From: Massilia atriviolacea
GTDB lineage: Bacteria > Pseudomonadota > Gammaproteobacteria > Burkholderiales > Burkholderiaceae_D
DNA length: 64,000 nucleotides
Direction of reading: 5' to 3'
Assembly: GCF_003953935.1 (NCBI RefSeq)
Contig: NZ_RXLQ01000016.1
Coordinates: 90,182 to 154,181, forward strand
In this document: positions 1 through 10,774 of the stretch, piece by piece
Position numbering within the stretch: position 1 is the stretch's first letter
Layout: each line of letters begins with the position of its first letter
Program-made: the position numbers and the translations under genes
The notes under the pieces: generated by a model
Databases searched by the model: none
The model's input: the letters and a program-made list of their open reading frames with translations, nothing else
What the model was told of the DNA's origin: nothing

Positions 1-4
1 TGGC

Positions 5-1543
5 GTGAGGCCGCCCGCCGTCCTCCATGCCAGGCGGCTGGGCATCGACACCAGCGGCGAGCATGTGGCCTACCTGCGCGCGGACTGCGCGGTGTGCCGT
101 TCGGAAGGCTTCGGCACGCGCGCGCGCATCGCACTGCGCTGCGGCGCGCGGGACCTGGTCGCCACCGTCAACGTGGTGCTGTCGGCCTTGCTGGAGGAGG
201 GCGAGGTCGGCCTCTCGGAGACGGCCTGGGCCGCGCTGGGCGTTCTTCCGGGCCAGGCGGTGGAGCTGGCCCATGCGGATTCGCCGCACTCGCTCGCCGC
301 CGTCCGGGCCAAGCTCCTCGGCGCGCGCCTCGGCGCGCAGGCGGCCGCCGCCATCGTGGGCGACATCTGCGCCGGCCGCTATGCCGATATCGACACGGCC
401 GCCTTCATCGCGGCCTGCGCCGGCAGGCGCATGGACCTGGCCGAAGCGACCGGCCTGACCCGCGCCATGAGCGCGGCCGGGCAGCAATTGCACTGGAACC
501 GCCCGGTCGTGGTCGACAAGCATTGCGTCGGCGGCTTGCCCGGCAACCGCACCACCTTGCTGGTGGTGCCGATCGTCGCCGCCTGCGGCTTGCTCATCCC
601 CAAGACCTCGTCGCGCGCCATCACCTCGCCGGCCGGCTCGGCCGACGTGATGGAAACGCTGGCGCCGGTCGCGCTCGACCTGGCCATGATGAAGGCCGTG
701 GTGGAGCGCGAGGGTGGATGCATCGCCTGGGGCGGGGCGGTCTCGCTGAGCCCGGCCGACGACCGCCTGATCCGGGTCGAGCGTCCGCTCGGCCTCGACA
801 GCGAAGGCTTGCTGGTGGCGTCGGTACTGTCGAAAAAGATTGCCGCCGGTGCGAGCCATGTGCTGATCGATATCCCGGTCGGCCCCACGGCCAAGGTGCG
901 CTCGGCGCAGGCGGCGGCCAGGCTGGCGGCGCGCCTGGCCGGCGTCGGCGCGGCGCTCGGCCTGAGCGTGGCCACGCTCGCCAGCGACGGCGCGCAGCCG
1001 GTCGGGCGCGGGATCGGCCCGGCGCTGGAAGCGCGCGACGTGCTGGCGGTGCTGCAAGGCGACCCGGCGGCGCCGGCCGACTTGCGCCAGCGCGCCCTGC
1101 TGCTGGCCGCGATGGTGCTGGAAATGGGCGGCAAGGCCGGTCCGGGGCAGGGCCTGGCGCTGGCCGAATCGGTGCTGGCCGGCGGCGCGGCCTGGCGCAA
1201 GTTCCAGGCCATCTGCGCGGCCCAGGGCGGGATGCGCACGCCGCCGCAGGCCCGCTACACCGAGGTGCTGGCGGCCGCCCACGGCGGGCGCGTGCTCGCC
1301 ATCGACAATGGCCGCGTGGCGCAACTGGCCAAGCTGGCCGGGGCGCCGGCCGCGCCGGCGGCCGGGCTGGAACTGCATGTGCGGCTGGGGAGCGCGGTGG
1401 ACGCCGGCCAGGCGCTGCTGACCGTGCATGCGGAATCCCCCGGCGAGCTCGCTTATGCCATTGCCTATGCACAATCGCAAGCGCAGCTGGTGCGCATCGG
1501 GCGGCCCGGGTCGCCAGGCGCGGGCCGGTCCGCGCGTATTTGA
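5..1543 (+). CDS. Thymidine/AMP phosphorylase family protein
   Basis: This is a nucleoside or nucleotide phosphorylase of glycosyltransferase family 3, of the roughly 500-residue archaeal-type class rather than the shorter E. coli DeoA class. It should cleave a pyrimidine nucleoside (or AMP) with phosphate to give the base and a (deoxy)ribose-1-phosphate. Visible support: an N-terminal segment with LGIDTSG and CAVCRSEGF (residues 13-36), the glycine-rich KHCVGGLPGNRTT (about 169-181), and the family signature SRAITSPAGSADVMETL (about 204-220). At 512 residues the length fits the family. The GTG at position 5 is only four bases from the window edge, so a start slightly upstream is possible and no ribosome binding site can be judged. 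Its TGA stop (1541-1543) lies inside the Fnr box that serves ackA. Whether the true substrate is thymidine or AMP cannot be told from sequence alone. Confidence 0.82.
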   Translation: MRPPAVLHARRLGIDTSGEHVAYLRADCAVCRSEGFGTRARIALRCGARDLVATVNVVLSALLEEGEVGLSETAWAALGVLPGQAVELAHADSPHSLAAVRAKLLGARLGAQAAAAIVGDICAGRYADIDTAAFIAACAGRRMDLAEATGLTRAMSAAGQQLHWNRPVVVDKHCVGGLPGNRTTLLVVPIVAACGLLIPKTSSRAITSPAGSADVMETLAPVALDLAMMKAVVEREGGCIAWGGAVSLSPADDRLIRVERPLGLDSEGLLVASVLSKKIAAGASHVLIDIPVGPTAKVRSAQAAARLAARLAGVGAALGLSVATLASDGAQPVGRGIGPALEARDVLAVLQGDPAAPADLRQRALLLAAMVLEMGGKAGPGQGLALAESVLAGGAAWRKFQAICAAQGGMRTPPQARYTEVLAAAHGGRVLAIDNGRVAQLAKLAGAPAAPAAGLELHVRLGSAVDAGQALLTVHAESPGELAYAIAYAQSQAQLVRIGRPGSPGAGRSARI

Positions 1544-1582
1544 TTTGTATCAAGGAATCGGGAAAACCTTCCGTCCTATGAT
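1540..1582 (+). promoter_or_regulatory. Fnr/Anr-type promoter of ackA-xfp
   Basis: TTGATTTGTATCAA at 1540-1553 is a perfect match to the Fnr/Anr consensus TTGAT-N4-ATCAA. A -10 hexamer, TATGAT, lies at 1577-1582, its centre 33 bp from the box centre. This places the box near -41.5 relative to a start around 1588, the geometry of class II Fnr activation. The box overlaps the stop codon of the phosphorylase gene, so the regulatory site is partly coding. ackA begins 58 bp after the hexamer. Confidence 0.8.
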
Positions 1583-1639
1583 GGGGCAAGCCGGCACCCG
1601 CGCCACCGTGCCGCCGTACCGATCGAACCGAGGAGCACC

Positions 1640-2848
1640 ATGCCTATCCCCGCCACCGCCAATTTGTTGGCAATCAATGCCGGCTCGTCCAGCATCAAGT
1701 TCGCCCTGTTCCCGTCCGACCCGGCCGGCGAGCCGGTGTTCCGGGGCGCGCTCAGCGGCATCGGCGGCGGGCACAGCGCCTTTGCCGTGCAGGACGGCGC
1801 CGCCAGCTTCACCCGCCATTTCCCCATCCCCGAGCACGTCACCGCGGTGAACGTGCTGGCCGACTGGCTGCCCGGGCGCCTGCCCGCACCGGGGCCGGCG
1901 GCGATCGCGCACCGGGTGGTCCACGGTGTGCCGGGCGCGGCGCCGGTGCGGGCCATCGACGCGGCCATGCTGGCCGAGCTGTTCGCGACCGTGTCCAGCG
2001 AGCCCGGGCACCTGCCGCAGGAACTGCGCCTGATCGAGCTCTTGCGGCGCCATTACCCGGGCAGCGCGCACCTGGCCTGTTGCGACAGCGCCTTTCACGC
2101 CAGCATGCCGGCCGAAGCCGCCACGCTGCCGATTCCGCACCGCTACCAGGCGCTCGGCATCCGGCGCCATGGCTTCCATGGCCTGTCCTGCGCCTGGCTG
2201 ATCGAGCAACTGGCGCGCGTGGCAGGGCCGCAGGCGGCGGCCGGCAAGGTGCTGATCGCCCACCTGGGCGGCGGCGCCAGCGTGACCGCCGTCGAGCATG
2301 GGCTCAGCCGCGATACCAGCATGGGCCTGACGCCGGCCGGCGGCATGATGATGGGACAACGCTCGGGCGACCTCGATCCCGGCCTGGCCTGGCAGCTGGC
2401 GCGCACAGAACAGATGAGCCAAGCCGCCTTCAACCACATGGTCCATCACCAGTCCGGCCTGCTCGGCGTGTCCGGCAGCAGCGCCGACCTGCGCGAACTG
2501 CTCGCCAGCCAGGGGCGCGACAGCCGCGCCGCCGAGGCGGTCGCCATGTTCTGCTACCAGGCGCGCAAGACCATCTGCGCCATGGCGGGCGCCATCGATG
2601 GCGTGGACACCCTGATTTTCGCCGGCGGGGTGGGCGAGCACGCCCCCGAGGTGCGCGCGCGCGTGTGCGCCGGCCTGTCGCACCTGGGCGTGGCGCTCGA
2701 CGCCGGCGCCAACGAGGCCGGCGCGGCGCTCGTCTCGGCACCCTCGTCCAGGGTCGAGGTGCGCGTGATGCGCACCGACGAAGAGGCGATGCTGGCGGCC
2801 GAAGCGCGCGCCTGGCTGGGCGCGCGCGGGGAGCGCCGGCATGACTGA
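1640..2848 (+). CDS. ackA: Acetate kinase
   Basis: Acetate kinase of the ASKHA fold (402 residues, normal length) converts acetyl phosphate and ADP to acetate and ATP in the cytoplasm. Family motifs visible: the N-terminal [12 protein letters not shown] (about residues 11-22), the phosphate loop region [37 protein letters not shown] (split here at about 229-251), [14 protein letters not shown] and the adenosine loop [13 protein letters not shown]. Several positions differ from the usual form, for example GFHGLSCAW where most family members have GFHGTSH. The start has a GGAG five bases upstream. It overlaps the phosphoketolase gene by 8 bp and lies behind an Fnr-type promoter, which fits acetyl phosphate from phosphoketolase being its substrate. 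Confidence 0.93.
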   Translation: MPIPATANLLAINAGSSSIKFALFPSDPAGEPVFRGALSGIGGGHSAFAVQDGAASFTRHFPIPEHVTAVNVLADWLPGRLPAPGPAAIAHRVVHGVPGAAPVRAIDAAMLAELFATVSSEPGHLPQELRLIELLRRHYPGSAHLACCDSAFHASMPAEAATLPIPHRYQALGIRRHGFHGLSCAWLIEQLARVAGPQAAAGKVLIAHLGGGASVTAVEHGLSRDTSMGLTPAGGMMMGQRSGDLDPGLAWQLARTEQMSQAAFNHMVHHQSGLLGVSGSSADLRELLASQGRDSRAAEAVAMFCYQARKTICAMAGAIDGVDTLIFAGGVGEHAPEVRARVCAGLSHLGVALDAGANEAGAALVSAPSSRVEVRVMRTDEEAMLAAEARAWLGARGERRHD

Positions 2849-5204
2849 GGCCGCCGCCAGCGCGGCCACCCTCGATGCGGTCGACGCCTGGTGGCGGGCC
2901 GCCAACTACCTCTCGGCCGGACAGATCTACCTGCTCGACAATCCGCTGCTGCGCGAGGCGCTGGCGCCGGCCCACCTGAAGCCGCGCCTGCTCGGGCACT
3001 GGGGCACCACGCCCGGCCTGAACTTCCTCTATGCGCACCTGAACCGCGCCATCGTCGCGCACGACGTGTCGGTGCTGTATGTGGCCGGTCCCGGCCACGG
3101 CGGTCCCGGGCTGGTCGCCAACGCCTGGCTCGACGGCACCTACAGCGAGGTGTATCCGGCCATCGGCCAGGATGCGGACGGCATGCGGCGCCTGTTCAAG
3201 CAGTTTTCCTTCCCGGGCGGCATTCCCAGCCATGTGGCGCCGGAAACGCCGGGCTCGATCCACGAGGGCGGCGAACTGGGCTACTCGCTGGCGCACGCCT
3301 TCGGCGCGGCCTTCGACAATCCGGGCCTGATCGTGGCCTGCGTGGTGGGCGACGGCGAAGCCGAAACGGGGCCGCTGGCGACCAGCTGGCACGCGAACAA
3401 ATTCCTCAACCCGGTGCACGACGGGGCGGTGCTGCCGATCCTGCACCTGAACGGCTACAAGATCGCCGGTCCGACCGTGCTGGCGCGCATCCCGCGCGCG
3501 GAACTGGCCGCGCTCATGACGGGCTACGGCTACGAGCCGTTCTTCGTCGAGGGCGACGATCCGCGCGCCATGCACCGCCTGATGGCCGACACGCTCGACA
3601 CGGTACTGGCGCGCATCCGCGCCATCCAGGCCGAGGCGCGCAGCGCCGGCTTCGGCGGCCGGCCGCGCTGGCCGATGATCGTGCTGCGCTCGCCCAAAGG
3701 CTGGACCGGCCCGCGCGAGGTCGACGGCAAGCCGAACGAGGGCACCTGGCGCGCGCACCAGGTGCCGATCGGCGCCATGGAGCGGGACGGGCACCTGGCC
3801 TTGCTCGACACGTGGCTGCGCAGCTATGCCCCCGCCGAGCTGTTCGACGAGGCCGGCGCGCCGCGCGCGGCGCTGCGCGCGCTGGCGCCGTCCGGCACGC
3901 GCCGCATGAGCGCCAACCCGAGCGCCAACGGCGGCGCGCTGCTGCGCGATCTGGTGCTGCCCGATCCGGCGCAGTTCGCCCTCGACGTGGGCGCGCCGGG
4001 CGCGCTGCGCGCCGAGTCGACCCGGGTGCAGGGCCAGTACCTGCGCGAGGTGATGCGCGCCAACATGCACAACTTCCGCCTGTTCAGCCCCGACGAAACC
4101 ACCTCCAACCGCTGGGATGCCGTGCTGGAGGTGAGCCAGCGCTGTTCGGTGGCCGAGATCCTGCCGGGCGACGAGCACATCGCCGCCGACGGACGCGTGA
4201 TGGAAATGCTGAGCGAACACCAGTGCCAGGGCTGGCTCGAAGGCTATCTGCTGAGCGGGCGGCACGGCATGTTTTCCTGCTACGAAGCCTTTATCCACAT
4301 CGTCGACTCGATGGTCAACCAGCACGCCAAGTGGCTCAAGGCGGCCGCCGCCATCGCCTGGCGCCGTCCGGTGGCCTCGCTCAACTACCTGCTCTCCTCG
4401 CACGTCTGGCGCCAGGACCACAACGGCGCCAGCCACCAGGATCCCGGCTTCATCGACCATGTGCTCAACAAGAAGGCCGAGATCGTGCGGGTCTACCTGC
4501 CGCCCGACGCCAACACCCTGCTGGCCGTGACCGACCATTGCCTGCGCAGCCGCAACCGGATCAATGTGATCGTGGCCGGCAAGCAGCCGGCCGAGCAATG
4601 GCTCGACATGGCCGCCGCCAGCGCGCATTGCGCGCGCGGGATCGGGGTCTGGGAGTGGGCCGGCAGCGCCGGCGCGCATGAGCCGGACGCGGTGCTGGCC
4701 TGCGCCGGCGACGTGCCCACGCTCGAAGCGCTGGCGGCGGCGCAATTGCTGTACGAGCATTTCGCGGACCTCAAGCTGCGCGTGATCAATGTGGTCGACC
4801 TGATGACCCTGCAGCCGCCGCACGCCCATCCGCACGGTTTGCCGGACCCGGCGTTCGACGCCCTGTTTACTGTCGACAAGCCGGTGGTGTTCGCCTACCA
4901 CGGCTATCCGGCGCTGATCCACCGGCTCACCTACCGCCGCAGCAACCATGCCAATCTGCACGTGCACGGTTTCCGCGAGGAGGGCAGCACCACCACCCCC
5001 TTCGACATGACGGTGCTCAACGGCATCGACCGCTTCCGCCTGTTCGCCGCCGTCGTCGAGCGGGTGCCGGCGCTGGCCCCCGCGCGCGCGGCCGCGCGCC
5101 AGTTCGTGGCCGCCAGGCTGGACGCGCACCGGCGCCACATCGAGCAGTACGGCATCGACCTGCCGGAGATCCTGGCGTGGCGCTGGAAGGGGGCCGGGCC
5201 CTGA
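2841..5204 (+). CDS. xfp: Xylulose-5-phosphate/fructose-6-phosphate phosphoketolase
   Basis: A thiamine diphosphate enzyme of 787 residues, the usual length, that splits xylulose-5-P (or fructose-6-P) with phosphate into acetyl phosphate and glyceraldehyde-3-P (or erythrose-4-P). Diagnostic stretches: [13 protein letters not shown] (about residues 50-62), [33 protein letters not shown], and the thiamine diphosphate motif [11 protein letters not shown] with HLNGYKI downstream. The ATG sits inside the end of ackA (8 bp overlap) with GGGGAG about eight bases ahead, so translation is probably coupled. It has no own promoter visible and should share the Fnr-controlled transcript. Confidence 0.95.
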   Translation: MTEAAASAATLDAVDAWWRAANYLSAGQIYLLDNPLLREALAPAHLKPRLLGHWGTTPGLNFLYAHLNRAIVAHDVSVLYVAGPGHGGPGLVANAWLDGTYSEVYPAIGQDADGMRRLFKQFSFPGGIPSHVAPETPGSIHEGGELGYSLAHAFGAAFDNPGLIVACVVGDGEAETGPLATSWHANKFLNPVHDGAVLPILHLNGYKIAGPTVLARIPRAELAALMTGYGYEPFFVEGDDPRAMHRLMADTLDTVLARIRAIQAEARSAGFGGRPRWPMIVLRSPKGWTGPREVDGKPNEGTWRAHQVPIGAMERDGHLALLDTWLRSYAPAELFDEAGAPRAALRALAPSGTRRMSANPSANGGALLRDLVLPDPAQFALDVGAPGALRAESTRVQGQYLREVMRANMHNFRLFSPDETTSNRWDAVLEVSQRCSVAEILPGDEHIAADGRVMEMLSEHQCQGWLEGYLLSGRHGMFSCYEAFIHIVDSMVNQHAKWLKAAAAIAWRRPVASLNYLLSSHVWRQDHNGASHQDPGFIDHVLNKKAEIVRVYLPPDANTLLAVTDHCLRSRNRINVIVAGKQPAEQWLDMAAASAHCARGIGVWEWAGSAGAHEPDAVLACAGDVPTLEALAAAQLLYEHFADLKLRVINVVDLMTLQPPHAHPHGLPDPAFDALFTVDKPVVFAYHGYPALIHRLTYRRSNHANLHVHGFREEGSTTTPFDMTVLNGIDRFRLFAAVVERVPALAPARAAARQFVAARLDAHRRHIEQYGIDLPEILAWRWKGAGP

Positions 5205-5211
5205 GCGGTGG

Positions 5212-5241
5212 GCGGGCGAACGGCGATGCTGCCTCGCCCGC
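5212..5241. terminator. Hairpin between convergent xfp and the adaptor gene
   Basis: GCGGGCGA at 5212-5219 pairs perfectly with TCGCCCGC at 5234-5241 across a 14-base loop in the 40-bp gap between two convergent genes. There is no T-run on either side, so an intrinsic terminator is possible but not proven. Confidence 0.35.
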
Positions 5242-5244
5242 TCT

Positions 5245-6465
5245 CTAGCGCGGCCGGGCCACCTCGCGCACCTGGACCCTGGCGCCGTCGCGCAGCTGGG
5301 CCGGCGGGTAGACGATCACCTGCGCGCCCTCGGCCAGGCCGTCGCGCACCCAGGCCTCGGCCTCGTTGCGCCCGCCCAGGCGCAGCGGCGTCAGGTGCGC
5401 GCGGCCGTCGCGCACCAGGTAGGCGCCCATGCCGGCATTGTCGGCGCCGCTTTTTCCCGGGAGCGGGAACACGGCGCTGACCGGCACCTTGCGCACATTT
5501 TCCAGGCTGGTCGTGACGATGCGCACGTTGACCCGGTAGGCAACGCCCAGGCCGGCGCCGCGGGCGCCGGCGCCGGCCAGGTCGATCAGGACCCGCACCC
5601 GCTGTTCCTCGACCCCGAGCGCCGAGACCTTGGTGAAGGCGGCCGGCTCGACGCGCCGCACCCGGCCGTCCAGCGGCGGGCCGCCCCAGCGGTCGATGCG
5701 CACCGGCGTGCCCGGACGGGCCAGGACGGCGTCGGCAGTGAGCAGGTCGGCCACCACTTCGAGCCGGTCCGGGTCGCCCAGTTCGAGCAGCGGCGCGCCG
5801 AGCGCGACGACCGCTTCGCTGGCCTGGATCACGCGCAGCACGCGCCCGCCGACCGGAGCGCGCACCGGGTGGACGGCGCCGCCGTCCCGGCCCGCCCCGG
5901 CGTCCAGGGCCGCGCGCGCCTGCTCGGCTTCGTGCAGCGCGATCCGGCGCTGCGCCGCCGCGCTGTCCCTTTCCTGCTGCGCCGCCTGGGCCGCCAGGCG
6001 CTCGCTGTCGAGGCGGCTCGCCGCCACGAAGCCGGCCCGCCCCAGCTGCTCGGTGCGCAACACATCGCGCTGCGCCTGGCGCAGGACGATTCCGGCGCGC
6101 TCGAGCGCGGCGCCGGCGGCCCCGACCTGGGCTTCTGCCGCCGCCAGCCGGGCCTGCTGCTGGCGGCGCGTGCGTTCGTCGAGCAGGGGCGCGCGCGCCG
6201 GGCGCAGCTGCGCCACCACGGCGCCGGCGGCCACCTGGTCGCCTTCGCGCAGGGCGATCCGCGCCAGCTCGCCGGCCAGCGGCGCCGATACCAGGTACTG
6301 GTCCACCAGGCGGGTCTTGCCGTCCTCTTCGATCGCGCTTTCGAAGCGCCCGCTCGCCGCCGCCGCGGTTTCCACCGCGACCGGGCGCGGGGCCAGGGCC
6401 CATGCCAGCGCGGCGGCCAGGGCGGCCGCCGTTGCTGCTGTAACGATATGGCGTCGTGGAATCAT
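5245..6465 (-). CDS. HlyD/MacA-type periplasmic adaptor of ABC exporter
   Basis: A membrane fusion (periplasmic adaptor) protein of 406 residues. One N-terminal hydrophobic helix (about residues 8-26, alanine-rich) anchors it. A biotinyl-lipoyl-like half (YLVSAPLAGELARIALREGDQVAAG), a long alanine/glutamine/arginine coiled-coil hairpin (about 80-190) and a second lipoyl half (VRAPVGGRVLRV) followed by beta-barrel sequence are in the order expected of the family. It begins one base after the stop of the FtsX-type permease and is the last gene of the ATPase-permease-adaptor set, so it should link that inner-membrane transporter to an outer-membrane channel that is not in this window. The substrate is unknown. 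Confidence 0.85.
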   Translation of the reverse strand: MIPRRHIVTAATAAALAAALAWALAPRPVAVETAAAASGRFESAIEEDGKTRLVDQYLVSAPLAGELARIALREGDQVAAGAVVAQLRPARAPLLDERTRRQQQARLAAAEAQVGAAGAALERAGIVLRQAQRDVLRTEQLGRAGFVAASRLDSERLAAQAAQQERDSAAAQRRIALHEAEQARAALDAGAGRDGGAVHPVRAPVGGRVLRVIQASEAVVALGAPLLELGDPDRLEVVADLLTADAVLARPGTPVRIDRWGGPPLDGRVRRVEPAAFTKVSALGVEEQRVRVLIDLAGAGARGAGLGVAYRVNVRIVTTSLENVRKVPVSAVFPLPGKSGADNAGMGAYLVRDGRAHLTPLRLGGRNEAEAWVRDGLAEGAQVIVYPPAQLRDGARVQVREVARPR

Positions 6466-6466
6466 G

Positions 6467-8839
<2,373 letters not shown>

Positions 8840-8861
8840 GCGACGCGGGCGCTGCGGTGCG

Positions 8862-9614
8862 CTACCATGCCAGTTGCGCCGGGCCGAGCTTGTGGAGATT
8901 GCCTTCCACGCTCTGGATGCGGCCGTCGCCCAGCCTGACGACGCGGTCGGCCATGCCGGCGATGGCGGCATTGTGGGTGATCACGACCGTGGTGGTGCCC
9001 AGCTCGCGGTTGATGCGCTCGATGACCTCGAGCACCAGCTTGCCGGTGGCATAGTCGAGCGCGCCGGTCGGTTCGTCGCACAGCAGCACGGCGGGGCGCT
9101 TGACGATGGCGCGCGCGATCGCCACGCGCTGCTGCTCGCCGCCGGACAGCTGGGCCGGGAAGTGGTCGCGCCGGGGCGCCAGGCCGACCATCGCGACCGC
9201 TTCGCCGGCTTGCATCGGGGCGCTGGCGATATCGGTCACCAGGGCGACGTTTTCGAGCACGGTCAGGCTGGGAATCAGGTTGTAGAACTGGAATACGAAG
9301 CCGACATGGCGGCGCCGGTACTCGGTCAGGTCGGCCTCGCCGGCGGCGCTGAGGTCCTGGTCGCCGAACAGCACCTGGCCCGCGCTGGCCGTATCGAGGC
9401 CGCCGAGAATGTTGAGCAGGGTCGACTTGCCGCTGCCGGAGGCGCCCAGCAGGACGATGAATTCGCCGTGCCCGATCTCCAGGTCGACGTCGCGCAGGGC
9501 GTGCACCGCGAGCTCGCCGGCGCCGTAGGTCTTGCACAGGCGGCGGATGCGGAACACGGGAAGCGGCGGCGCCTGGGCGCCGCCGCCGGCGGCGCTGGCG
9601 CTGACCTGGCTCAA
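8862..9614 (-). CDS. ABC transporter ATP-binding protein (MacB/LolD class)
   Basis: ATPase that powers the downstream permease. Walker [11 protein letters not shown]-loop [11 protein letters not shown], signature [14 protein letters not shown], Walker [14 protein letters not shown] and the switch histidine in VVITHN are all present and in order. No ATG fits. The best start is TTG at 9614, whose codon overlaps the TGA of the upstream universal stress gene (250 residues, translational coupling likely). GTG at 9557 would give 231 residues beginning right at the FRIRRL strand but has no visible ribosome binding site. The gene follows the stress-protein gene directly and lies 22 bp before the permease start, so the Fnr-type promoter of the stress gene probably drives all four genes. 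Confidence 0.88.
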   Translation of the reverse strand: MSQVSASAAGGGAQAPPLPVFRIRRLCKTYGAGELAVHALRDVDLEIGHGEFIVLLGASGSGKSTLLNILGGLDTASAGQVLFGDQDLSAAGEADLTEYRRRHVGFVFQFYNLIPSLTVLENVALVTDIASAPMQAGEAVAMVGLAPRRDHFPAQLSGGEQQRVAIARAIVKRPAVLLCDEPTGALDYATGKLVLEVIERINRELGTTTVVITHNAAIAGMADRVVRLGDGRIQSVEGNLHKLGPAQLAW

Positions 9615-10447
9615 TGTGCCATCCACAGCGGAATGGCCGAGTCGGCCAGCATGCTGCGCGTCATGCCGCCCAGTACGATCTCGCGCAAGCGCGAGCGGCC
9701 GTAGGCGCCCATGACGATCAGGTCGGCATTCCTGGCGGCGCCAAACGCGCGCAGCGCCGCGCCTTCGTCGGCGCCGGCCTGTTGCACCGTCACCTCGACC
9801 GCCACCCCGTGGCGCGCCAGGTACAGGGCGATGTCGGCGCCCGGCTCGGCGCCGTGCAGCTCGCCTTCGCCGGCGGGATCGAACAGCACCAGGTCGACCT
9901 GGCTCGCGCGCCGCAGCATGGGCAGTGCGCTGACGATCGCCCGGACCGCTTCGGGGCTGGCGTTCCAGGCCACCGTGATGCGCCGTCCGACGCTGTTGCC
10001 GGTCCACGCCACCGGCAGGACCAGTACCGGGCGCACGGCGTTGAGCACGACATAGTCGGGAAAGTCCGAACGCAGGCGCGGCGCGAATTCGTCGGACGCG
10101 CTCTGGCTGATCACCAGCAGGTCGCAATAGCGCCCCTGCATGCTCATGCCCATGCCGGGCTCGTCGTCGATGCAGCGCCGCTCGATGGCGGGCGCGCCGG
10201 CCGCGCGCGCGTTCGCCTCGAACAGGTCGAGCGCGCGGTTCGCCTCGGCGCGCAGCGCGGCCACCGGCAGGCCGGCCACCGTCGCGCCGGCGCGCACCGC
10301 GCCGGGCGCCAGCAGGAAGGCCGGCAGCCCCGTCATGGCGGCCCCCACCAGATGCGCATCGTAGTCGAGCGCCAGGGCGGCCGCGACCTCGCTGCGGCGG
10401 GCGCTGCGCGCGCTGTGGTCGACATGAACCAGGATCGTCTTGTACAT
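9611..10447 (-). CDS. Tandem universal stress protein
   Basis: A 278-residue protein made of two UspA domains in tandem. The first begins [15 protein letters not shown]. The second starts around residue 155 ([14 protein letters not shown]) and ends with the nucleotide-binding loop [21 protein letters not shown], the family G-2X-G-9X-G-(S/T) type. Such proteins bind ATP and support survival in stress or oxygen limitation. The gene has an Fnr-like box at 10516-10529 and is followed by ABC exporter genes with overlapping stop and start. It is a paralog of the stress gene at 12046-12879: the two proteins share domain layout, an identical N-terminal [10 protein letters not shown] and very similar upstream DNA. 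Confidence 0.9.
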   Translation of the reverse strand: MYKTILVHVDHSARSARRSEVAAALALDYDAHLVGAAMTGLPAFLLAPGAVRAGATVAGLPVAALRAEANRALDLFEANARAAGAPAIERRCIDDEPGMGMSMQGRYCDLLVISQSASDEFAPRLRSDFPDYVVLNAVRPVLVLPVAWTGNSVGRRITVAWNASPEAVRAIVSALPMLRRASQVDLVLFDPAGEGELHGAEPGADIALYLARHGVAVEVTVQQAGADEGAALRAFGAARNADLIVMGAYGRSRLREIVLGGMTRSMLADSAIPLWMAH

Positions 10448-10486
10448 GGTGGTCCCCGCGGGAGTGGATGGATCGGTATCGGGTTC

Positions 10487-10529
10487 AATGTAGGCCTTGC
10501 GCGCCCTGCGCGCAAATGATGTGCATCAA
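10487..10529 (-). promoter_or_regulatory. Fnr/Anr-type promoter of the first stress gene
   Basis: On the minus strand TTGATGCACATCAT (10529-10516) differs from the Fnr consensus TTGAT-N4-ATCAA at only the last base. A -10 like hexamer TACATT lies at 10492-10487, with 33 bp between centres, identical to the spacing at ackA and at the second stress gene. The gene starts 39 bp beyond the hexamer. Confidence 0.72.
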
Positions 10530-10565
10530 AATGTCATCAAAAAATGTCGCCAAAAAATGTCGGCG
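10527..10565. repeat. Short A-rich direct repeats beside the Fnr box
   Basis: Three adjoining copies of a roughly 13-bp unit, A4-6 followed by TGTC and a variable end (TGTCATC, TGTCGCC, TGTCGGC), lie immediately beside the Fnr-like box. They could be a bound or bent DNA segment upstream of either divergent gene. Function unknown. Confidence 0.4.
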
Positions 10566-10658
10566 CCGATGCGCCCGCGCGTCGCCGCTGGCCGCGCAGC
10601 TGCGCCTGGCACTGCTTCGGCCCGTCCTGCTGATGTGGATCGAATCGACATGCAAATG

Positions 10659-10681
10659 TACAATCGATGTGGCGCATCGAT
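10659..10681 (+). promoter_or_regulatory. Candidate -10 and palindrome upstream of the DUF4010 gene
   Basis: TACAAT at 10659-10664 is a good -10 hexamer, though no convincing -35 is seen. It overlaps the first base pairs of a perfect 7-bp inverted repeat, ATCGATG-TGGCG-CATCGAT (10663-10681), placed where a repressor would block transcription or where a 5' hairpin would form. The regulator is unknown. Confidence 0.4.
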
Positions 10682-10735
10682 CCATGGCGCCGCGGCGGCC
10701 CGCGCGACCGTGGCATTCACAACAAGGATAAGCCG

Positions 10736-10774
10736 ATGAAAACAAGCAATCGCCCGAGCTGCCCATGGTGCTGA
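10736..10774 (+). other. 12-codon upstream ORF or frameshifted N terminus
   Basis: An ATG at 10736 follows a good ribosome binding site (AAGGA, six bases away) and encodes MKTSNRPSCPWC then TGA at 10772-10774, overlapping the ATG (10765) of the DUF4010 gene. The DUF4010 ATG itself has no clear ribosome binding site. Either this is a short translationally coupled leader, or one base is missing from the AAAA run at 10739-10742. With one extra A the frame would read MKNKQSPELP directly into MVLTTAALTG. Confidence 0.45.

Noticed and set aside
10630..10643. A possible fourth Fnr box (CTGATGTGGATCGA) before the DUF4010 gene
   Set aside because: It has two mismatches at key positions and no -10 hexamer at the 33-bp spacing seen for the other three.
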